Origin: Lasiodiplodia sp. COLG20
Taxonomy: Eukaryota > Ascomycota > Dothideomycetes > Botryosphaeriales > Botryosphaeriaceae
Assembly: GCA_009801085.1 (NCBI GenBank)
Contig: VNWV01000009.1
Coordinates: 1,044,501 to 1,108,500 of the forward strand
Direction: 5' to 3'
DNA length: 64,000 bases
Both the position numbers and the translations under genes were made by a program. Shown here one piece after another: positions 1 to 12,073 of the stretch. Under the pieces are notes generated by a model. The model was not told the DNA's origin. It was given only the letters and a program-made list of their open reading frames with translations, and ran no database searches. Every line of letters starts with the position of its first letter. The stretch's first letter is position 1.

Positions 1-951
1 CGCAGAAGAGCATAAGCAGGAAGGAGCACTTATTCGGCATCCTACAATGAAGGAACAAACCATGGTGGTTCCTCATTTGGGCTTCGCCTGGCTGGCTTTC
101 CGACATCTATCGTATTTCCCGCCGCTTCCCGAAGAGTGCTCAATTATTCTTGCGGACCCCTATTGTGTTTCCCCTTCTCCACATGCTCGTCTCGAGTGCC
201 GTTTATCGCGCTGGCCGCTCGGACGCGAGGCTGTCATGCTAAGGTTTCTTCACTATTCTCCGCAGTACTCCGAGCGCCGTGACAGGGAAAAAGATACGGT
301 CAGCCAAGAATATCGGTCGCCACTATGGTGGATCCCTTCAAGAAGAAAAGGCCCGGAGATTCTGGTGGCGACATAATATGCCACGTGAAAAAGCCGTTGC
401 CTCGATCGGATAGCCGGTTACTTCTGTTTCCAAACGGGCGCCATCTAATCAGCAAGTGCGCGGGTCGTGCGTGAAGTTGGTGAGAATGTGCCCCACTATT
501 CTCGTTCCAGAGAAGGTGTGCTGGCGGGTGACGACTAAGAGAACATCGGTGGGCTGTTGAGCGGGCGCTGTTCCCGATAATGACGATGATATCCACGGAA
601 TCACTGTCCCATTGTTGGTATACCTCTTTCAATACGCTTCTTTCTCTCGAAATGTTGGGCAATGCTGCTACTAATACGTCTCTTGGCAAAGCCGGTCCTT
701 CACTTTCTAGAATCAGTCGAGAGGCGGAGAACAGCGAAAGAAATACTTAAGATCGCCTATCGATCACAGTCGCATTTGGGTTTCGCAGGCCTCACATACG
801 ACACTCTTACGCCCACATTGAATACAAGTGTAAAGTGCCTTTCCATTACCAGATACCAGGTATATACAAGAGCGGGGGTATACTCACATCCTAACTTACA
901 CCGGACCTACGAACTTTTGTGGAAACATCTCCCTCATTGCATGCAACATAA
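1..951. other. Window edge without a supportable gene
   Basis: Several short open frames cross each other on both strands, but none has splice logic, a recognisable domain or a convincing start. The right end is probably the 3' flank of the minus-strand gene ending at 952. I see no repeat or RNA gene here. Confidence 0.4.
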
Positions 952-2793
952 TTATCCCTCGCCCATCCCAACCCTCGCCGCTAGTCCTGATCTCTTCCTC
1001 GTGAACACGCCCCCGACTTTCCTGCCCATACCCTCCATTACCTTCTTCAAATACATATTGCCCTCTGCGGCCTGCCCTTGAGCCGAGTCCTTCCTTTCCT
1101 TCCCCTCCTTCTTCTCCCCAGAAGCGGCGTGAGCACCGCCACTGCCGGCCTTCTTGCTGTCCCGCTCCCCCCAGTCCATCTCCAACCGCCACCCCTTGTA
1201 CTTCGCATAGTCAACCAATGCGCCATTGACCCACAGCTCGTGCGCGACGTGCAACAAGGTCCGGACGTGCTCTCTCGCCTCCTCTTCTTCCTGGTCGGCA
1301 TCTTCGTCGAGCGCCAGCTGGGGCAGCTGGTCGTCGGCAAGCCGCTCGAGCTTATTCGAGGGGCCCGGCACGTCGACGTATTCCTGGACCTCGGGCATGT
1401 TGGCGAAGAGCAGCGGGTGCTTCTTCGCGAGCAGGTCGAAGAACTCGTCGGGAGACGAGATGGCGGCGCGTTGGGCGCGGCGACTGTGCGGCTGGGCGAA
1501 CCATTTTTGCAGGGTAGAGGGGTGGGCGTGTTGCTGCTTGTTGTCCGTGTCTTCGGAGATGCATGAAGAGGAGGGCTTGGGGGAGTGGTCGATGAAGCCG
1601 TCGTCGTGGTCGTGGGTTTTGATGGGTGGAGAGCGAGCTGACGCAATTGTGTTCGTCGACTTGTGGTGATGGTGCAGGAACGGGACTTTGTTGATGATGC
1701 TCTCCAGCGTGGTTTGCCGCCGTAGCGGAGGTGTCGGTTTGGCAGCAGCGCCTCTTCCGGTCGTGGGGGTGGACGGCTGTGGCGAAGGTTGTTTCTTCTC
1801 AACGACAACAACCGTGGCCGCCCATTCACCCTTGTTGGGCGGACGATTCAACAACGATTGCTGCTGGTCGTCGTTGTCGTAGTAGTCGTCCGCTTCAGAA
1901 CCGGATGTCACGGCGGCTGACGACTCTCGTGATGGTGGTCTTCCCTCGCGCCACTCGATCACGCCGTAGGGATTCGCGTCATTATCACCGTGGCCCACCG
2001 ACATCCCCTTTCTCTCTGCTGCCGCCGAATCCTCAAGAACAACAATCTCCTCGATCATATCGTCTCTTTTCTTCTTCTGGTCGTCCGCTACCGTCAACGA
2101 AGACCGGATAACCCACGCCCGAACACGCTTCGAGAACGACCCACGGGTGGTAGCGGAAGCAGCCATGGCAACATCGGGCTTCCATTCCTCCTCGCAGCAA
2201 ACGTCTCCCTCCACCTTCCGCTTGGCGTGCCGGATCCGACGGGCCTCTTCCTGGGTGTAAGGCGGGCTTCCGTCATCGGCCGGGTCGGGCTTGATGACGA
2301 CTGTTCTCCGCTCGAGGCTGCGCCTCCGCCTCTCCAGCTCTTCGTCGTCCACTTCCTGCTCCGGCGCCAGTTCTTCCACCGATGCCATTCTTCCTCTTCT
2401 CAGAACCGCGAATGAAGGCTTCCTCGCACCCTCGGCCAGCACGTCCGTCGACCGGCGGCTGCTGAAGGATGGGATTTTGAGCATCTTGCTACTGGGCGAG
2501 ACGGCTGTGGGAATAGCTGGCGATGACTGCGTCCTAGAGAGGCGACGTCGGTGGCCGGTGAAGGAGTGGAGAGTGTGCGGAGAAGAAGGGGACGACGGGG
2601 AAAGGGATTGGCTTTTGCATTCGAGGCCGGTGTCGGCAGGAGTGGCAGCAGCAGTAGCATCAGCAGCGGAGCGACCCGGCGCCCGAGTCCCTCCTCCTCC
2701 TACTAGCGCTGGGGAGAAGGAGTTAGGGCATGATGGCGGGGCTACGGTATCAACTCGCATGAGCACCAGAGTCGCGTTCTCGGGCTTCTCCAT
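952..2793 (-). CDS. Unrecognised low-complexity protein, 613 aa
   Basis: Single open frame from ATG at 2793 to the TAA at 952-954. I do not recognise the family. The first ~400 residues are rich in Ser, Pro, Arg and acidic residues and look disordered, with many S/T-P sites typical of phosphorylated scaffolds. The most ordered part is about residues 430-560: a PSTLQKWFAQPHSRR stretch, then a segment on a residue pair of FF/LL type followed by an acidic EEEE run and a predicted helix ending KYKGWRLEMDWGERD. The C-terminus is Gly/Lys rich. No signal peptide or membrane segment is visible. The opposite strand is also open in places because of GC bias, but this frame is the longest and ends in ordered sequence. 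That it is expressed is inferred from length and composition only. Confidence 0.6.
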   Translation of the reverse strand: MEKPENATLVLMRVDTVAPPSCPNSFSPALVGGGGTRAPGRSAADATAAATPADTGLECKSQSLSPSSPSSPHTLHSFTGHRRRLSRTQSSPAIPTAVSPSSKMLKIPSFSSRRSTDVLAEGARKPSFAVLRRGRMASVEELAPEQEVDDEELERRRRSLERRTVVIKPDPADDGSPPYTQEEARRIRHAKRKVEGDVCCEEEWKPDVAMAASATTRGSFSKRVRAWVIRSSLTVADDQKKKRDDMIEEIVVLEDSAAAERKGMSVGHGDNDANPYGVIEWREGRPPSRESSAAVTSGSEADDYYDNDDQQQSLLNRPPNKGEWAATVVVVEKKQPSPQPSTPTTGRGAAAKPTPPLRRQTTLESIINKVPFLHHHHKSTNTIASARSPPIKTHDHDDGFIDHSPKPSSSCISEDTDNKQQHAHPSTLQKWFAQPHSRRAQRAAISSPDEFFDLLAKKHPLLFANMPEVQEYVDVPGPSNKLERLADDQLPQLALDEDADQEEEEAREHVRTLLHVAHELWVNGALVDYAKYKGWRLEMDWGERDSKKAGSGGAHAASGEKKEGKERKDSAQGQAAEGNMYLKKVMEGMGRKVGGVFTRKRSGLAARVGMGEG

Positions 2794-4181
2794 GGGTATT
2801 ATGACGAAAGTCTCTCGCCAGGGGATATTTAGCGAGACGGGGGAAAATGAAGTGGCCGGGGAGTAACGGTGTTAAATCACTGGGCCATCGCTGGTGGACG
2901 CTTGGGGGAGTGGACCACACATCAGATGAGAAGGGAGGATATCGCAGGTTTTTGATGATGTGCGCCGCAGCTCCGTGCGGAATGCGCTGTCCCCGGAAGC
3001 CGCGTGGTGGGCTCTCGGACCTGGTGGGGAGAAAATCTCGGGGGAGGTTGTCTCATGTCGTACGACGAGCTGGTGACGCCCCATCTTCTGAATTTTTCGC
3101 TCGTTGCCTGAGGTTTGTCCTGCCTCATCAGTCCATGCGCCGCCTCGTCATGATGGCCACCCGTCCACGGCGCCCTTGCGGCTCGGCGCGATGCGTTGAC
3201 GAGAATCCATGGTTGGCGGCGACTGGTACCGACCGGTCCAGTTCCGTTTCGGCGCGGGGTACGAGGCTCGTTCTCAAGGCCTACCACATTGAAATTGGAA
3301 GGACGACGCAGCGGTATTCCTGGAGTCGGAGTCATCCGACAGGACAGGAGACGGAATCGGCACGTGATCGTCTGATGATCGCTCTTTGCGGCTGTGTCTC
3401 GTCACTTCATCCTCCCTGACTTCTGAGAGATCTTCGAGATCGCCAGAGGGCAGGGTTCGAGGGAGCAGCCGTCGTTCTCTCGGTACCAAGTGCTTCATCG
3501 ATCGACCCTCTTTCCTGGTTTCCGGTCGCTCCCTGATAAGAAGGTCCGCTGAGTTTTGTGGGACCCGAGTGGATCTGGAACCAGCATGTGAAGAAGGTGC
3601 TGCCTGTTGAAGCCTTGCCGGGAAAGCTTGCTTGGTGCGGAAGATCATTGAGCCGCATCTTGTTAGTAGTCGTCAATACTGCAACAGAGCAAGTAACGGC
3701 GCCAGTTGAATGCAGGAGAAGCATCACAGAACAGAGTAACAGTACTCTACAACCCCTGTGCTATCATTACAACCGCCGCCGAGTCTTATGCTTGGTATCC
3801 TTTTCTTTTAGTGCAATGTGAAGATGCAGAACTCCCAAGCCAGAAATGCAAGGCGAATTAAAATTAAACATGACGGATCATGTCCTAGTCCCCACAGAAA
3901 GGAAAACTTTAAAAGCCAAAAGTACCCCAAACTTTCTCCACACACCTGAAAATGCAAGAATTCCCCCACAGAAAACTCATGGCTAGCCACCCATTCTTCC
4001 AGCCAATCTTCCCTGAGTCAAAGAGTACCAACAAGAATAATATGAAGTGGTATCGTATCGCAGTGCTGACGTCTTTCGTGATCTTTCAAAATCCCGCGAG
4101 CTCACGCAGGTTGTCAGGCAGCCAAACGCAAAATGTCGAAAGTAGTCCAAACAGAGAAATCAGATCGAGCGCGACGTGCGT
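2794..4181. other. Intergenic, 1.4 kb
   Basis: Holds the 5' flank of the 952-2793 gene and the 3' flank of the SKT5-like gene. Open frames here are short and overlap in opposite directions. I see no domain, RNA gene or repeat. Confidence 0.4.
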
Positions 4182-6189
4182 CTACATGACCACACAATCT
4201 TTGTCATCTTTGCCCTTTTTCTTTCCTTCGGATTGAACGGCGCCTGTTCCACCCGAAGCAGCCGCTCGGATGATGGCGAGGCGCTGTTTCGCACGTGGCT
4301 CGCCCTTTTCGGCCGCGCGAACGTACCAGACGTTCGCCTCGAGCGGATCACGTCTGCAGCCGATGCCCATCTCGGTGAAGTAGCCCACGGCATACTCGGC
4401 CTTGGGAAGTCCTGTTGCCATTTTGTTAGAACCAGTGGTACTCAAGAACTCTGGGAGCCGACTTACCTGTTTCTGCTGCGCGTTTAGCCCATTCGTACGA
4501 TTCGTTTTCATCTTTCTCCAGGACTGGCGGTGCACCAACCAGATACCAAGCGCAAAGGTTCATCATGGCATCTGGAATGTCTTGTATGGCAGCACCAGTG
4601 TAGAAGTGGACACTGAGAGCAGGATCCTTGGGACAGTTGAGCAGGCCATGCTCGTAACACTCGCCCATTTTCAGGCAGGCCTCGGCGTTACCCAGCTCGG
4701 CAGCTTGGGTGTACAGTTGCGCGGCATAGCCCTCATCTTTGAAACAATCTTCGCCATGGCCATGCTCGTGGAGCTTTGCAAGGAGAAGAGGCCCTGTGTT
4801 GTACTGCGAATCCGCCGATTCCGAGGCACGCTTTAGCCACTTCAGGCCCTCACGGTCTCGTCGGCCAAGTCCCAATTCTCCGAAGATACAGGCCTGACCC
4901 AAGCGAGATGCAGCACCCGGATGCCCCTTGGAGGCCGAAGCACGGTAGAACTGTGCAGCTTTGGCCAAATCCTTGCGGCAGCCCCAGCCATGCTCGTACA
5001 TGAGAGCTGCGCGGTATCCAGATTCGGCATGTCCATGTTTACTCGCTGCAACAAAGAGGGGGAACGCCTTCTCCTGGTCCGGCTTGCCCTTGTTGAAGAA
5101 CCCAGAATAGTAGCCGTCCGCAAGGAGGTATTGGGCAAACGGATAGCTACGATCCGACAGTCGCTGCAAAATTTGTCGAGATTCCTTGACCATCACCGTT
5201 TCAGCGTACGACTTCTTCGCCGGATCATCGGAATGGATGTATTCTTTGGCAGCTTGAACGAGATAGACGGCAAACTCATACTGAACCGAGGAATCCGGGG
5301 TCTTCTTGACGTTGGCCATGTACATTTCCACGGTCTTTTGGGTGTCTAGAAGTGACACATCGTTTCCGACCAGACCACGAAGAGCACTCTGGGAGAGGTC
5401 CTGGGTTGGTGCAATCTGCTGCGCGTAGGGGACATTGTTGAGCAGGTCGACGTACGAGTGAGGCCTGTTGTCCGGAGACCGTCGATTGGCTGACACTGAA
5501 CGCGCGTACGGGGAGGGGGATGCAGTAGGTGAAGGTCCAAGCAGGTCGCCAGATCCCGGGGAAGGATGTCTATTAAGAGTGAAGGCCGACGCGGGTCGAG
5601 TTAAAGTTGAGCGAGGCTGAGCTAGACCGACACGAGGTCCTGAGCTCTGACCGCTGGAGGAGCCTTGAGAATCCGAGTAGGTTGACTTTGCGCGGTCCCG
5701 ACGATCAGCCTTCTTCAGCTTCGCAGACTGGACATGGTACGGTTGATGGAAGTATTGCGGCTGCTCAAACTCGGGCTCTTCCTCCAGATCCTCATAGCGC
5801 ATGTCGGAGGCTATGGTATGTCTCTTGAAGTCTTCGGTGAGGACGTCGCCGGCCATAGAAGCAGGGGGGCTGTTGGACATGACGCGGATGTGGGTTTGTC
5901 GGTAGGGTACGTCTCCTCGGATGGCATTGGAAGCAATGGAGTCGCGGTACCTGTCGGGCTCAGGGGTCTCGACATCGCGGAAAGTGTTTGAAATGCCGCC
6001 CAAGCTCTGCACGGATGTCCTATTGTCCTGGACGGCGTCATTTGAGGGCCCCTGTAGGGTGATGGACGGTTGGCTCTGGTGTCGGTTCACGGGCCTGCGA
6101 CTGGGCGACGACGAGGGCGAGGGATATGCGTCGGCGGCATCATTGTGGCTAGTCGGCTGGGCGGCCTGGACAGCATCTTGGTAGCCCAT
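4182..6189 (-). CDS. SKT5: SKT5/Chs4-like chitin synthase activator (Sel1 repeats, CAAX tail), 650 aa
   Basis: Two exons, 4467-6189 and 4182-4411, with a 55-nt GTAAGT...CAG intron at 4412-4466. The frame is open upstream to a GTG at 6195, but the first ATG is 6189 (MGYQDAVQ). The N-terminal ~340 residues are Ser/Pro rich and disordered. About residues 345-625 form a run of Sel1-like repeats (for example AALMYEHGWGCRKDLAKAA, KMGECYEHGL, YAVGYFTEMGIGCRRD). The second exon supplies the last repeat and ends in Cys-Val-Val-Met, a CAAX box for prenylation. Sel1 repeats plus a C-terminal CAAX box are the hallmark of yeast Skt5/Chs4, which activates class IV chitin synthase (Chs3) at the plasma membrane. 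The neighbour diverging on the right is a class IV chitin synthase, which supports the call. Without the small second exon the CAAX box would be lost. Confidence 0.93.
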
Positions 6190-8190
6190 GGCCACAGCGG
6201 GACGGCACCTTATGAATGGACCCTAGCCGGCTTGCAACCTTATCTCGACCCTTACTCGTGGGGCGGGCGATAGCGATAGGAGCGCGATTGGATCGTGGCA
6301 GATCGGCGACGATATGCGGGTGATTGGGAGGCGGCGATCAGTGCGTCCAGGGCGAGTCGCAAGTAAAAAGGTTCCTTTGGCTGTTGGGAGTCAGCGCTGC
6401 ATGGAGTCGAGGTCTGACAGGCGGCAGCGCCGGAGCGCCGGTGGTGCTGCGGGTATGTATGCGCCGTTTGCTGCAGGGACCACAGGCACACCCGAAGAAT
6501 TGGATCGGCGGGGTCTTACCGGACGTGAGCGGAGGTCAGACGGCAGCGCGCCTGCTGAGTGGCCGTGAGTCTGCGCGTGGGATCAAGTCCCCGCCGAGTA
6601 CGACGGCCGGCGCTGCTGTGCGCTCAGCAAGGACGGTGTTGGGCGCAGGCACCGAGGTACCCAGGCAGCAGGCGGAGCGGAGCGTGCGCGCAGCCGGGAC
6701 GGCGTCTGCTGCGCGGTGGCTTAGGGCCAATTCGTATTGAGCAGAGGCGTGCTGCTCCGCGCAAGTTGCGGTCGGGCCCGGCGAGGAATGGATGGAAGGC
6801 ACAGGCTTCTTCTAGAAAGCGCGGCCGTGTCACAATAGCTCGACTCGCTATAATCAGGCGCTTGGGCGCGAGGGAGATTATGAGAAAGAGCCGGCTAGTG
6901 ATTGTTTGTATATGGCTGGCTCCGCCTGTGCCGGGCGGAGCTATATGTCCTCGGCGCAGGGCTTCCAGAGCGGCCGCGGACGCGCACTCACCTGGGCGGC
7001 GGCGTGCTGCGGAGGCGTGCCCGCCGCCCGTGGCTTGCAACTCTACCCGCAAGCGCGAAGCATTGCGATCGGCCGACGTCGTCATCTGGGCGGACGATTT
7101 CGACGCAGAATTCAGCAGCGCGGGCTGAGGGCTGCTCCCTGCAGGCCCGCTCCGTTTCAGGCCGCAGGTGCACGTCTGGGGCGGCAGTGGAAAGGTGGTT
7201 GGCCGCCAGGAGCTTGCCGAGCGCTTTGGCAGCACGGCGATCTCTGACGCGTGCACTGGACCCTGTCGTCGTGCCATCCGCCAGCACGCGCGCTGTCACG
7301 ATCTGTCACCAACACCGAGCCCCACAGAGCGATGCCGCGACCGCGTTGCCAGCGGCCAGCCCTGCAGCCAGGTGCCCTGCCTCCCCACCGCTCCCGTGCG
7401 CATGCTGCGACGCGTGAAATAGAGAGTGCCGCCGCGACTGCCGCATGGGGCAGCAGCCAAGAGAGCCGCATGGTCGAGCCGGGCTGCCTGGCGCCAGTAC
7501 AATAGGCTGCGCGCGCGGACCAGCCGCGGCGTCGCAACATCTGAATCCTCTCACCCAGCGCAATACGCGACGGGGCGCGGGGCGTGCCGAGTTCGGGTGA
7601 GGTGACATTTTTTCTCGTGAAGAAGAGTCAGGCGGCGCCCGGCAAGCGCAAATCCAGCGCCACCTGGTCCAAGAATAGGCGCCTCGCCGCCCTCCATGTC
7701 GCTAATCCCGCAGCAAGCGGTGGCATTCAGCCGGCGCCGTCGCCTTCGCAACCATTCGCTGCCGTCAGGGGAACCCTGCACGCTGTGTTGACTACTTCCC
7801 CAGGCGCTCCCTGCGAGCGCGTCCTGCTCCAGCCGTGCTCCGGCCCTGCCTCCCCCAGTGCCCGGCCCAAAACAAACCGTCGTCACTCGTTTCTGCCGTG
7901 TAACTACCCGACCGCTTCCCAGGACACCCAACCTAACTTTCGTTCCGCATCCACCTCTAAATCTGCAGCGTGCTGCATTTTCCCAGCGTGCTCGTTCCTC
8001 CGATCGCCGCTGTCCTTCGTTATACCCCAGCCGCGGCGCTGTCAAGGCTCCTCGGACGGGCACACCCAAGGCGCGACCCCAGCAAACTTGAGGGCTCTGG
8101 CCCTGTGGTACGTCACTGCACTCACTCTTCACGCCTTGTTTCGTAGACCACCACCGGAATGCAGGCTAACGCGCAACAGCGCCGCCCAAC
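6190..8190. promoter_or_regulatory. Divergent promoter region between SKT5-like and class IV chitin synthase genes
   Basis: About 2.0 kb of GC-rich DNA separates the two start codons (6189 on -, 8191 on +). It contains many short overlapping open frames on both strands and no gene I can support. It must hold both 5' leaders and probably shared control elements for the enzyme and its activator. Long leaders or leader introns are possible but cannot be seen from sequence alone. Confidence 0.55.
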
Positions 8191-11100
8191 ATGTCGCTTC
8201 CGCTCAGGACGCAGCCGCCGTCCTCGCCGCGGCGGCGCGAACAAGCTCACATTCGGCACAGCTCTCACGGCCGCACTCGACGAGACTCGTCTTCCCGCCG
8301 CCGCAGGCCATCTGACGCCGAGGCTCGACCATCCCACGACTCGCGCACGTCGCGCGCTTCGAGAACTACCCCGAGAAAGGAACATTCACGCCACCCGTCT
8401 TCGCAGAACGCCCTGCCCTCGCCACGGACCCCGCACGCCCGCGAAGAGGATCCAATGATGGCGGCCGGGCAAGAATTGAGCCGCAAGCGCAGTCTCGTGA
8501 GGCCGGAGCGCAGCCGCATCGATCCCGAGCACCCCAACTACCACTACCGTCAGCATGCCACAGGCATGAACGTGCGGCCCTCAACCACTGGCAACGACCC
8601 ACTTGCGGAGAACCATTACGAGGCCGAGACCGCTAGCTCGGAGAGTACGGATATCAAGACGCTCGCTCCAAGGGTCCAGCATCGGAGCTCGGGCAACAAC
8701 TACTACACCGAAAAACGAGAGGCCCACAACCGACATGGTGGCGCCGATCGCAGGCTCCAGCGCAGATCCACCCGGCAAGAACCGAGGAAGAAGGACAAAG
8801 ACGCGAAGGCCCGGGAGCGAATCCGCAACGGGGAGAGACCGCCGAGTTTGTGGAGCGTTTACTGCGCCATCATCACCTTCTGGGCGCCAGGTTGTATTCT
8901 GCGCTGTTTTGGGATGCCTCAGAAAGCGCAGCAGCAGGCTTGGCGCGAGAAGATCGGTCTGATCAGCATCATCATGTTGATCTGCGCATTCGTTGGTTAC
9001 TTGACATTTGGTTTCACCCAGACTGTTTGCCCTGAAGGAGGCCCGATGCGACTGCGAGTCAACAAAGTTGACACCGGTTACATGATTATCCACGGGAAAG
9101 CGTACGATCTCTCTCGGTCCTCTCATCCCTGGGTACGCGGAATTCCCGAAGGTGCAAATGTTCTTTTCGACCTTCCAGAAAAGCAGGGCGGCAAAGACGC
9201 CAGTTTCCTGTTTCAGAACGTCAACGGTCACTGCAAGGGCTTGATCACCGCAGCAGACGGCTCTGACGTGGTTTCCGAGGACAACGGTGCCGAACTGGCC
9301 TGGTACTTCCCCTGCAACACCTTCAACCAGGATGGTTCTTCGGAACCCAACTTCACGACGCCATATTACCTCGGATATGCGTGTCACACGTCTTCCAATG
9401 CCCGCGATGCGTACTACAGCCTCAAGAGCGACGGCGACGTCTATTTCACCTGGGACGATGTGAAGAATTCGAGCCGAAACTTGATGGTCTACAACGGCGA
9501 TGTGCTCGATCTGAACCTTCTGGAGTGGTTCAACACCAGTCAGGTTTCATACCCCAGTCGCTTTGATGATATTCGGAAGAACTCTGCACTGCGTGGCGTT
9601 GACGTTACCCGCTCCTTCACATCGTCACAAGACAAGCAAATTGCCAAGTGCTTTTCGGAAATTATCAAGGTTGGCTCTATCGACACCGAAAGCATTGGCT
9701 GCATTGCTTCCAAGGTTGTGCTCTACGTATCGTTGGCATTCATTCTCTCCATCGTCGCTGCCAAGTTCGTCCTCGCTCTGGCTTTCCAGTGGTGGATCTC
9801 CAAGAAGTACGCTGCCGATAAGTCCGGATTGGGCCTCAATCACAAAAAGAGGCAGAAGGAAATCGAAGACTGGGCCGATGACATTTACCGTCCTCCGCCA
9901 AAGATTGCCGATCCCACTGGACCCGCTCCGGTGGATCGCGGAAACAAGCGCAGCAGCAAGTTCTTCCCGTCGACATCCAGATTTACCAGCCCCTACGCAA
10001 TCGACTCTGGCACATCCCGCCCGGCACCGACGACCATGGCAAGCCAAAACTCGACCGCTCGTCTTATGAATCCCGTTTTTAGACAGGGCAATCGAAGTGA
10101 AGGCACTCTTGATGTGAATAGCAGGTCTGGTGGAGGCGACAGCCGCACCAGCTTGATGCTTCCGCCCACTTCTGACCAGCGATACTCCAGCTACATGGGT
10201 GAATCCGAGGGCCCTGGCCCAGCAGGCTTCATCCACGAAGCTGTGGTGCCTCAACCTCCTCCGGAATGGCAGCCGTTTGGCTACCCTCTTGCACATTCGA
10301 TTTGCCTGGTCACCACCTACTCCGAGGGCGAGGAAGGCATTCGAACTACCTTGGACTCCATCGCCACGACCGAATATCCCAACAGCCACAAGCTCATCCT
10401 CGTCATCTGTGACGGTATCATCAAGGGCAAGGGCGAGGAGTTCTCGACGCCGGAGATTTGCCTTGGCATGATGAAGGACCACGCCGTTTTGCCTGACGAA
10501 GTTCAAGCCTTCTCGTATGTTGCCGTTGCCGGCGGAGCGAAGAGGCACAACATGGCCAAGATCTACTCGGGCTTCTACGACTATGGCGACGATTCGCGCA
10601 TCCCGCTGGACAAGCAGCAGCGCGTGCCGATGATGCTTGTTGTCAAGTGCGGCACTCCCGAGGAAGCCAGCAAGCCCAAGCCCGGCAACCGCGGCAAGCG
10701 CGACAGCCAGATCATCCTGATGTCTTTCCTGCAGAAAGTCATGTTCGACGAACGCATGACGGAGCTCGAGTTTGAAATGTTCAACGGGATCTGGAAGATC
10801 ACGGGGATTTCTCCAGACTTCTACGAAATCGTACTAATGGTTGATGCGGATACGAAGGTTTACCCTGATTCTCTGACGCACATGATCTCCGCCATGGTCA
10901 AAGATCCCGAGATTATGGGCTTGTGCGGTGAGACTAAGATCGCCAACAAGCGCCAATCGTGGGTGTCAATGATTCAGGTCTTTGAGTAAGTTTGCCCGGT
11001 CTGTGCGTGCGATCGGCATCCGATTCCCTAACTGGCAGCAGGTACTTCATTTCTCACCATCAGGCCAAGTCGTTCGAATCCGTCTTTGGCGGTGTAACGT

Positions 11101-12073
11101 GCTTGCCTGGCTGCTTCTGCATGTACCGCATCAAGGCGCCCAAGGGCGGACAGAACTACTGGGTCCCGATCCTTGCCAACCCCGATGTCGTCGAGCACTA
11201 CTCGGAGAACGTCGTCGACACGCTGCACAAGAAGAACTTGCTTCTTCTCGGCGAGGACCGTTACCTGTCAACGCTGATGCTGAAGACGTTCCCGAAGCGC
11301 AAGCAAGTGTTCGTTCCACAAGCAGTCTGCAAGACGACGGTTCCGGACGAGTTCAAGGTTCTGCTCTCGCAGCGGCGGCGGTGGATCAACAGCACTGTCC
11401 ACAACCTGATGGAGCTCGTTCTTGTGCGGGACCTGTGCGGGACGTTCTGCTTCAGCATGCAGTTCGTCGTCTTCATCGAGTTGGTGGGCACGCTTGTGCT
11501 GCCGGCGGCCATTTCGTTCACCATCTATCTGAGTAAGCAGGCCCAGCGCCACGACGTGTAGCGGGAGCTAACGCGGAAACACAGTTGCGATCGCCATCAA
11601 GGCGGCAGTCGAGCACACGGAGGCGCCGACGATTCCTCTGGTGCTGCTCGCGCTCATTCTCGGTCTTCCGGCGGTCCTGATTGTGCTCACCGCTCATCGG
11701 TGGTCGTACGTGGCATGGATGCTGATCTACCTCATTTCCTTGCCCATCTGGAACTTCGTCCTCCCGACGTACGCCTACTGGAAGTTTGATGACTTCACGT
11801 GGGGTGACACGCGGAAAACGGCAGGCGAGACGAAGAAGGGCGGGCACGAGGACGACGGCGAGTTCGACAGCAGCAAGATCACGATGAAGCGGTGGCAGGA
11901 CTTCGAGCACGGTACGTATGGCCCCAGGACGGCGCGGACGCGGGCTGACAGTGGGATCAACAGAACGAAGGCTCAGAGGGTCGAGTGTGGGTTGGTCGCA
12001 GCAGAGCGCAGGATGGGCGGCGGGTGGTTCGCATCAGCAGCAGCAAGGATACGAAGCGTACTATGAGCATTAA
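8191..12073 (+). CDS. Class IV chitin synthase (Chs3-type), 1240 aa
   Basis: Four exons: 8191-10985, 11042-11532, 11585-11911 and 11964-12073; introns of 56, 52 and 52 nt are all GT-AG and in phase. Transfers GlcNAc from UDP-GlcNAc into chitin at the plasma membrane. The first ~220 residues are basic and disordered. A hydrophobic pair follows ([15 protein letters not shown], then [19 protein letters not shown]). About residues 290-370 form the cytochrome-b5-like domain (HGKAYDLS). A second membrane span is near residue 515. The GT2 catalytic core shows the DAD metal/sugar motif at 885-887, EDRYL, and QRRRW at 1042-1046, the chitin synthase signature. C-terminal spans ([34 protein letters not shown]) precede a hydrophilic tail that the short last exon completes (ending YEAYYEH). 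The b5-like domain plus length place it in class IV, the class that needs Skt5/Chs4, whose homologue diverges next door. Confidence 0.95.

Noticed and set aside
6190..6195. SKT5-like start two codons upstream
   Set aside because: That codon is GTG; the first ATG is 6189.
9625..10548. 307-codon frame opposite the chitin synthase
   Set aside because: Antisense shadow inside a well-supported gene.
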